Source of the DNA: Phascolomyces articulosus
Taxonomy: Eukaryota > Mucoromycota > Mucoromycetes > Mucorales > Lichtheimiaceae
Length of the DNA: 64,000 nt
NCBI GenBank assembly: GCA_025677815.1
Contig: JAIXMP010000002.1
Span: forward strand, 1,984,001 to 2,048,000
Direction: 5' to 3'
Part shown: piece after piece, positions 60,065 through 64,000 of the stretch
Layout: each line of letters begins with the position of its first letter
Position numbering within the stretch: position 1 is the stretch's first letter
Made by a program: the position numbers and the translations under genes
Notes under the pieces: generated by a model
What the model was told of the DNA's origin: nothing
The model's input: the letters and a program-made list of their open reading frames with translations, nothing else
The model's database searches: none

Positions 60065-63000
60065 TTAAGCACCATTTTTGCTCTTCTATATAAAAAAATA
60101 AAAATAAATAAAATAACATATATTCATGATGAGTTTATTAGAAAACAATGAATAAGCACGGAAATGAATATACAAAAGAAACTTACATGGTGTGGTACTT
60201 TATAACCCTGATCTGTCGATGATGTCTTGGTACTAGGTTCCTCTGCTTTTCTAAAATCCTCGATCGATTTGAATTTGGAAACAATATCATTCAAACGTTC
60301 GTCTAATTTCAAATCACGTTTATCTTTTCGATAATACAAATAAGCCCAGAACTTCTCCAATCCATACAAATGTCCCTTATCATAATCCTTCAATGTCAGT
60401 TCCTGGAAATCATCAAATACTGCACGACGGAACCGTTTTTCAAGACCATAGGAATAAAATCGGAATAAACATTCTAATCCATATCTATATATATACGCAA
60501 ACAATCCAGTCAGTCCCTTTGTTGTTGCTTTATTTCTCTCCAACTTTTTTTCTCTTTCAAGATATAATGATCCAAATCCCTACTGCTTACCGATAATTTT
60601 GATTCGCATCCTCCACCGCTAACTTTTTAAATTCATTATACATCTTCTTATTAAAATGATCTCTTAAAAAGTGAGACCAGAAACGAAACAAAGTGTTCAT
60701 TTCATGGGAAACACCGACACCTTGTTGTTTACGTTCACGTAAAGCTTTAGCATGATATTTGTAATACTTGTGCTGCACAAACCCATTTTCTCGTAATAGT
60801 TCGTGGCTTGGATGTTGGAAATTCGGAAATGAATGTGCCAACTCGGCCGAGGTAGATAAAATTTCATTGCCTAGGCCAGACGATTTGTAACTTGTGGATA
60901 ATAATTGATGATCGGCTGGATTGTAATGATATGCTTGATCACTGAGCACCCATCCCACATGATTGTTTTTAAAGATAGGAGCCAAGACAACATTATTGGG
61001 AAGTGATTCTGGTCGAATAGGATAGAATCGAGGTGCACTGACGTTGCTATTCACAGGTTTTCTAAGAAAAAAAAGAGTTGTCAGTTTTTTTTCCCATACA
61101 TGTATAGAATTCTTTCATTTTATTCTTGTGATAAATGGATATACTTACGGTTGGGCTTTGGAGGATGATGTTGTAGTTTCCTTCTTTTGATCATTCGCAA
61201 GTCCAGATTCATATTGATATAAACCTTCATTGATCAAAGCAGACATATCATCATTCATTTTAGATCGATCAATATTAGGTTGCTGTTGCTGTTGCTGTTG
61301 TTGTGATCGATCACGTCCATGTTGTGTTACAATCATGATACGTGCAATGGTATCTTCACCAATCACATCATCATCATCATCAAGATCTTCTTCGTCTAAA
61401 TAGTATTTTTTGACAGTTTTACTTCCTCCTCCAAAATCATCATCTTCAAATTCAAAGACATCAAGATCTTCATCATTATTTGAATGGGGTTGAGGAGGCT
61501 GTTGTTGTTGTGGTGATGGTAATACTGTTTCATGACTCTTATGATGTCCATTAGTTTGAGTTGTTGAAGTAGAACTACTGCTGTCACCAGTGGTAGTAGT
61601 AGTCGTAGTAGTAGTACCAACAGTCGCTGATGTTGTTGTAGCAGGCGTAGATGTAGCCTTAGGAACTGTTGGTAATACCCAAGTATCCCAATTCTGTTTC
61701 CTCCTCAGTTTCTTTCCATCACTATTTAATTCAACCACAGTGGAACGCCGTAATGCATCACGAATAAAGTCTTGGTTTTTGGAAAGTGCCTTAACACGAT
61801 TAAAGTTTGCCAATACTTCCAAATCCACAAATCCTTGTGAATCCATCTATTTGGGGTGGGAAAACAAAAAGGGAATGAGTAATCAATACACACACACACA
61901 ACCAAAAGATCTATATTTTTTTTTCTCCCCTCATTTGGTATTTTTTTTTTACCTTGCCACGTAAAAAGAGATCTTTACATAAATTATCAATACTGAAATA
62001 ATATTCACTAGAAAACAAAATCCCCATAAAAAAAATTAGGCATATGAGTAAAAAAAAATTCTTTCCTTTACAATTTGCCAATTCCTCCCATAAAAAAAAA
62101 GCTTACATTTGTTGAAGAATATAAATTTTTAATGTTTCAGCATCTACACTCACAAAAGTAGGAGGTCGTAATCGATTGGCTGGATAATAATTCATCATTG
62201 GATCATTTCGTCTAAAACCACCTCTTGATAACCCACCACGTCCTCGGCCTCCTCGGTTTGCACCACGATATCCTCCACGATGAGTCGAATCATGTTGACG
62301 ATGAGAATGATGGTGTGATTGTTGTTGATGATGATGGATTTGTTTATAATCTATATTATTATTACTTCCTCCTGGTCCTCGTCGTATAGATGGTGGATGT
62401 GGATGGTGATGGTGGTTATTATGATGATGGTAATTAGGATGATGATTATGATGTGATCGTGGTTGATGAGGTCGTTGATGATTGTGATGGTGATATTGTT
62501 GTTGTTGAGTAGAGATTGTTTGAGGTTGAGAGGATGACTTGGGTTGAGATTGTTGTGGAGGTGTCGGTGGTGGAGGGGATGAGGAGGATATGGATTTTTG
62601 CTTTGTTTGAGATTGTCGTTGTTGTTGTGGCTGAGAAGGAGGGGAAGACGTCAAAGTAGGTGGTGGTGGCGGTGATGATGTGGATGGCTTTTGCTGATCC
62701 TGCTGTTTTTGTTGCTGCGATTGTTGTTGCTCTGGCTGCTTCTTGGCGGTGGTCACTGGTGATAATGACCCTTCTTTTTGTGGGGTGGTAGTAGGTTGAA
62801 CAGATGCGTCATTTTTAGGCGTTGATTTTGTTTTTGGCGCATTATTGTTCTCCGCTCTATGATTTGTGTTTATACTCGTTGTTGAGGATGTGGATGGACG
62901 TTGTTGCTGTTGATCTTGCTTTTGATCTTTTGCTTGCTCTTTATTTTGTTGTTGTTGGGGTTGAGGTGCCGCATTGTTACTACTATGACTAGTACGGCGT

Positions 63001-63937
63001 CCACGAGTTTGTTTTTTATCTTTTTTATTATTATCTTTATTATCTTTTGTGTTTTGTTGTTGACGAGATCGTTGTTGTTGCTGCTGTTGTTGCTGTTGTT
63101 GACGATTTCGATTACCAGGTGTAGGTGTTGCATGTGTAATGGTCGGGGTATACCGTTTCCATTGACCCTTTCCTTTACCTATTGTTGTTATTAAAAAAGT
63201 TATATTATTAATATATGAGTTGATTTGAAATTCTGTATAGGATGATCCTTTCTCCTCCCCCCTTTTTTTACTTCTCTTCCCACCCTCACTACATCTTTTT
63301 TTAAATGGTGCCATCAGTGACACATTTTTCTGTCTTCTTCTTTGGAATTATGAATAACGAACTAACCTTTACGCAAAGAAAATTTATCCTTTTTCTCAGT
63401 ATCATCGGTGGTATTCGTTGCTGGTGACTCATTTGGAGCTGGCCATGCACTTGAATCTTGTTTGTCTTGTAAAAATTAAATCATATGAATATTAGTTTAA
63501 GGATACAATCTCATAGATCAAAATAATAATAATAAAATACCTTTTGTTTCAATTTCGGATATTTTATCCGTACCATTATTACCATTAGCTGCTTTTCGAG
63601 CTTGCCAAACATTCACCTGAGGTGCAGGTGCTGGTACAGTAGCTGCTGCTGTTTTGGTGACGCCGCTCGTACTTTGATCTTCGGCAACCTCCTTGGTATT
63701 ATTATTATTACTATTATTATTACTACTTTCATTATTATTGTTGATGTGGCGCTTATTATTATTACTATTAGTAGTAGTAATAGTAGTAGTAGCAGTAGTA
63801 GTAGTGCCATTACTATTGTTTTCCTTTTCTTCTTGTCGCGATGGAGAAGGTGGCTGTTGTTGAATAGACGATGATTGTTGTTCTTGTCCTTGTTGTTGAC
63901 TCTGATGTAAAGTCGATTGAATCGTTGGACTCACCAT
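60065..63937 (-). CDS. LARP1: La-related protein 1 (LARP1), La motif + DM15 repeats
   Basis: RNA-binding regulator of TOP-mRNA translation and stability. Eight exons on the minus strand: 63541-63937, 63367-63465, 62107-63178, 61953-62007, 61149-61846, 60591-61061, 60187-60484, 60065-60085; 1036 residues. The N-terminal half is Q/P/S/H/N-rich with WQARKAAN and [12 protein letters not shown] motifs and an RGG-like stretch ([20 protein letters not shown]). The La motif spans about residues 522-600: [20 protein letters not shown], then [19 protein letters not shown]. An acidic linker follows. The C-terminal DM15 region (about 865-1015) shows three helical-pair repeats, including [52 protein letters not shown] and [14 protein letters not shown], which in human LARP1 bind the mRNA cap. 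The last 21-nt exon (KSKNGA) is predicted from a good acceptor; without it the frame runs to a stop at 60124. Confidence 0.93.
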
Positions 63938-64000
63938 GATGTCTTTTTTTTTTTCAGTGGGTAATAAAAAAAAACTAGAAAAACCGCAAAGATTAAGTTT

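Overview
This is a eukaryotic, almost certainly fungal, nuclear segment. The genes carry many short spliceosomal introns (about 50-200 nt, GT..AG, often with a TACTAAC-like branch site), proteins are rich in poly-Q/N/H/S tracts, and the spacers are very A+T-rich with many (TA)n, (TAA)n and poly-A/T runs. The gene set (LARP1 with DM15 repeats, a CLIP-170-like protein, fungal ceramide synthase, fungal acyl-CoA oxidase, Nse3) and the sequence style suggest an early-diverging fungus of the Mucoromycota, probably Mucorales. The phylum is an inference from style; no species marker was searched.

Layout. 1-9.2 kb: two head-to-tail genes that both end in DUF1771 + Smr. The second carries twelve CCCH zinc fingers built from six duplicated exon pairs. 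10.3-12.4 kb: a poly-Q/coiled-coil protein with a conserved C-terminal domain of unknown function. 13.5-16.3 kb (minus): peroxisomal acyl-CoA oxidase with an N-terminal PTS2. 16.7-17.5 kb (minus): a short Cut8/Sts1-like protein. 17.5-22.5 kb: a 5 kb gene-poor spacer with one possible gene remnant. 22.5-25.5 kb: a large low-complexity protein. 25.7-26.4 kb (minus): a small hypothetical protein. 26.8-28.2 kb (minus): ribosomal protein uS3, whose conserved N-terminus can only be restored by a 3-nt micro-exon.

28.8-33.8 kb is a decayed region: a broken secreted-protein gene, a 628-bp pogo/Tigger-like non-autonomous transposon with perfect 25-bp terminal inverted repeats and TA target duplication, and an Nse3/MAGE gene whose reading frame is interrupted. 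34.5-37.3 kb (plus): HEM2 (haem synthesis) and a membrane-anchored neutral-sphingomyelinase-like phosphodiesterase. 37.7-44.3 kb (minus): a coactosin-like ADF-H + coiled coil + PH protein next to a CLIP-170-like microtubule plus-end protein, two cytoskeletal genes side by side. 46.4-47.1 kb (minus): a PNRC/Edc1-like decapping-activator candidate. 50.6-52.2 kb (plus): ceramide synthase (Lag1/Lac1). 55.8-56.8 kb (minus): a secreted, probably GPI-anchored, cysteine-containing surface protein. 60.1-63.9 kb (minus): LARP1.

Themes: RNA metabolism recurs (two Smr proteins, CCCH fingers, PNRC-like, LARP1, uS3), as does sphingolipid metabolism (neutral sphingomyelinase-like enzyme and ceramide synthase), but these are scattered eukaryotic genes, not an operon. 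Very small exons recur (3 nt in RPS3, a start-codon-only exon in NSE3, 14 nt in the coactosin-like gene, 21 nt at the end of LARP1). All gene models here were built by eye from splice signals, reading phase and family conservation; exon ends have not been checked against transcripts.
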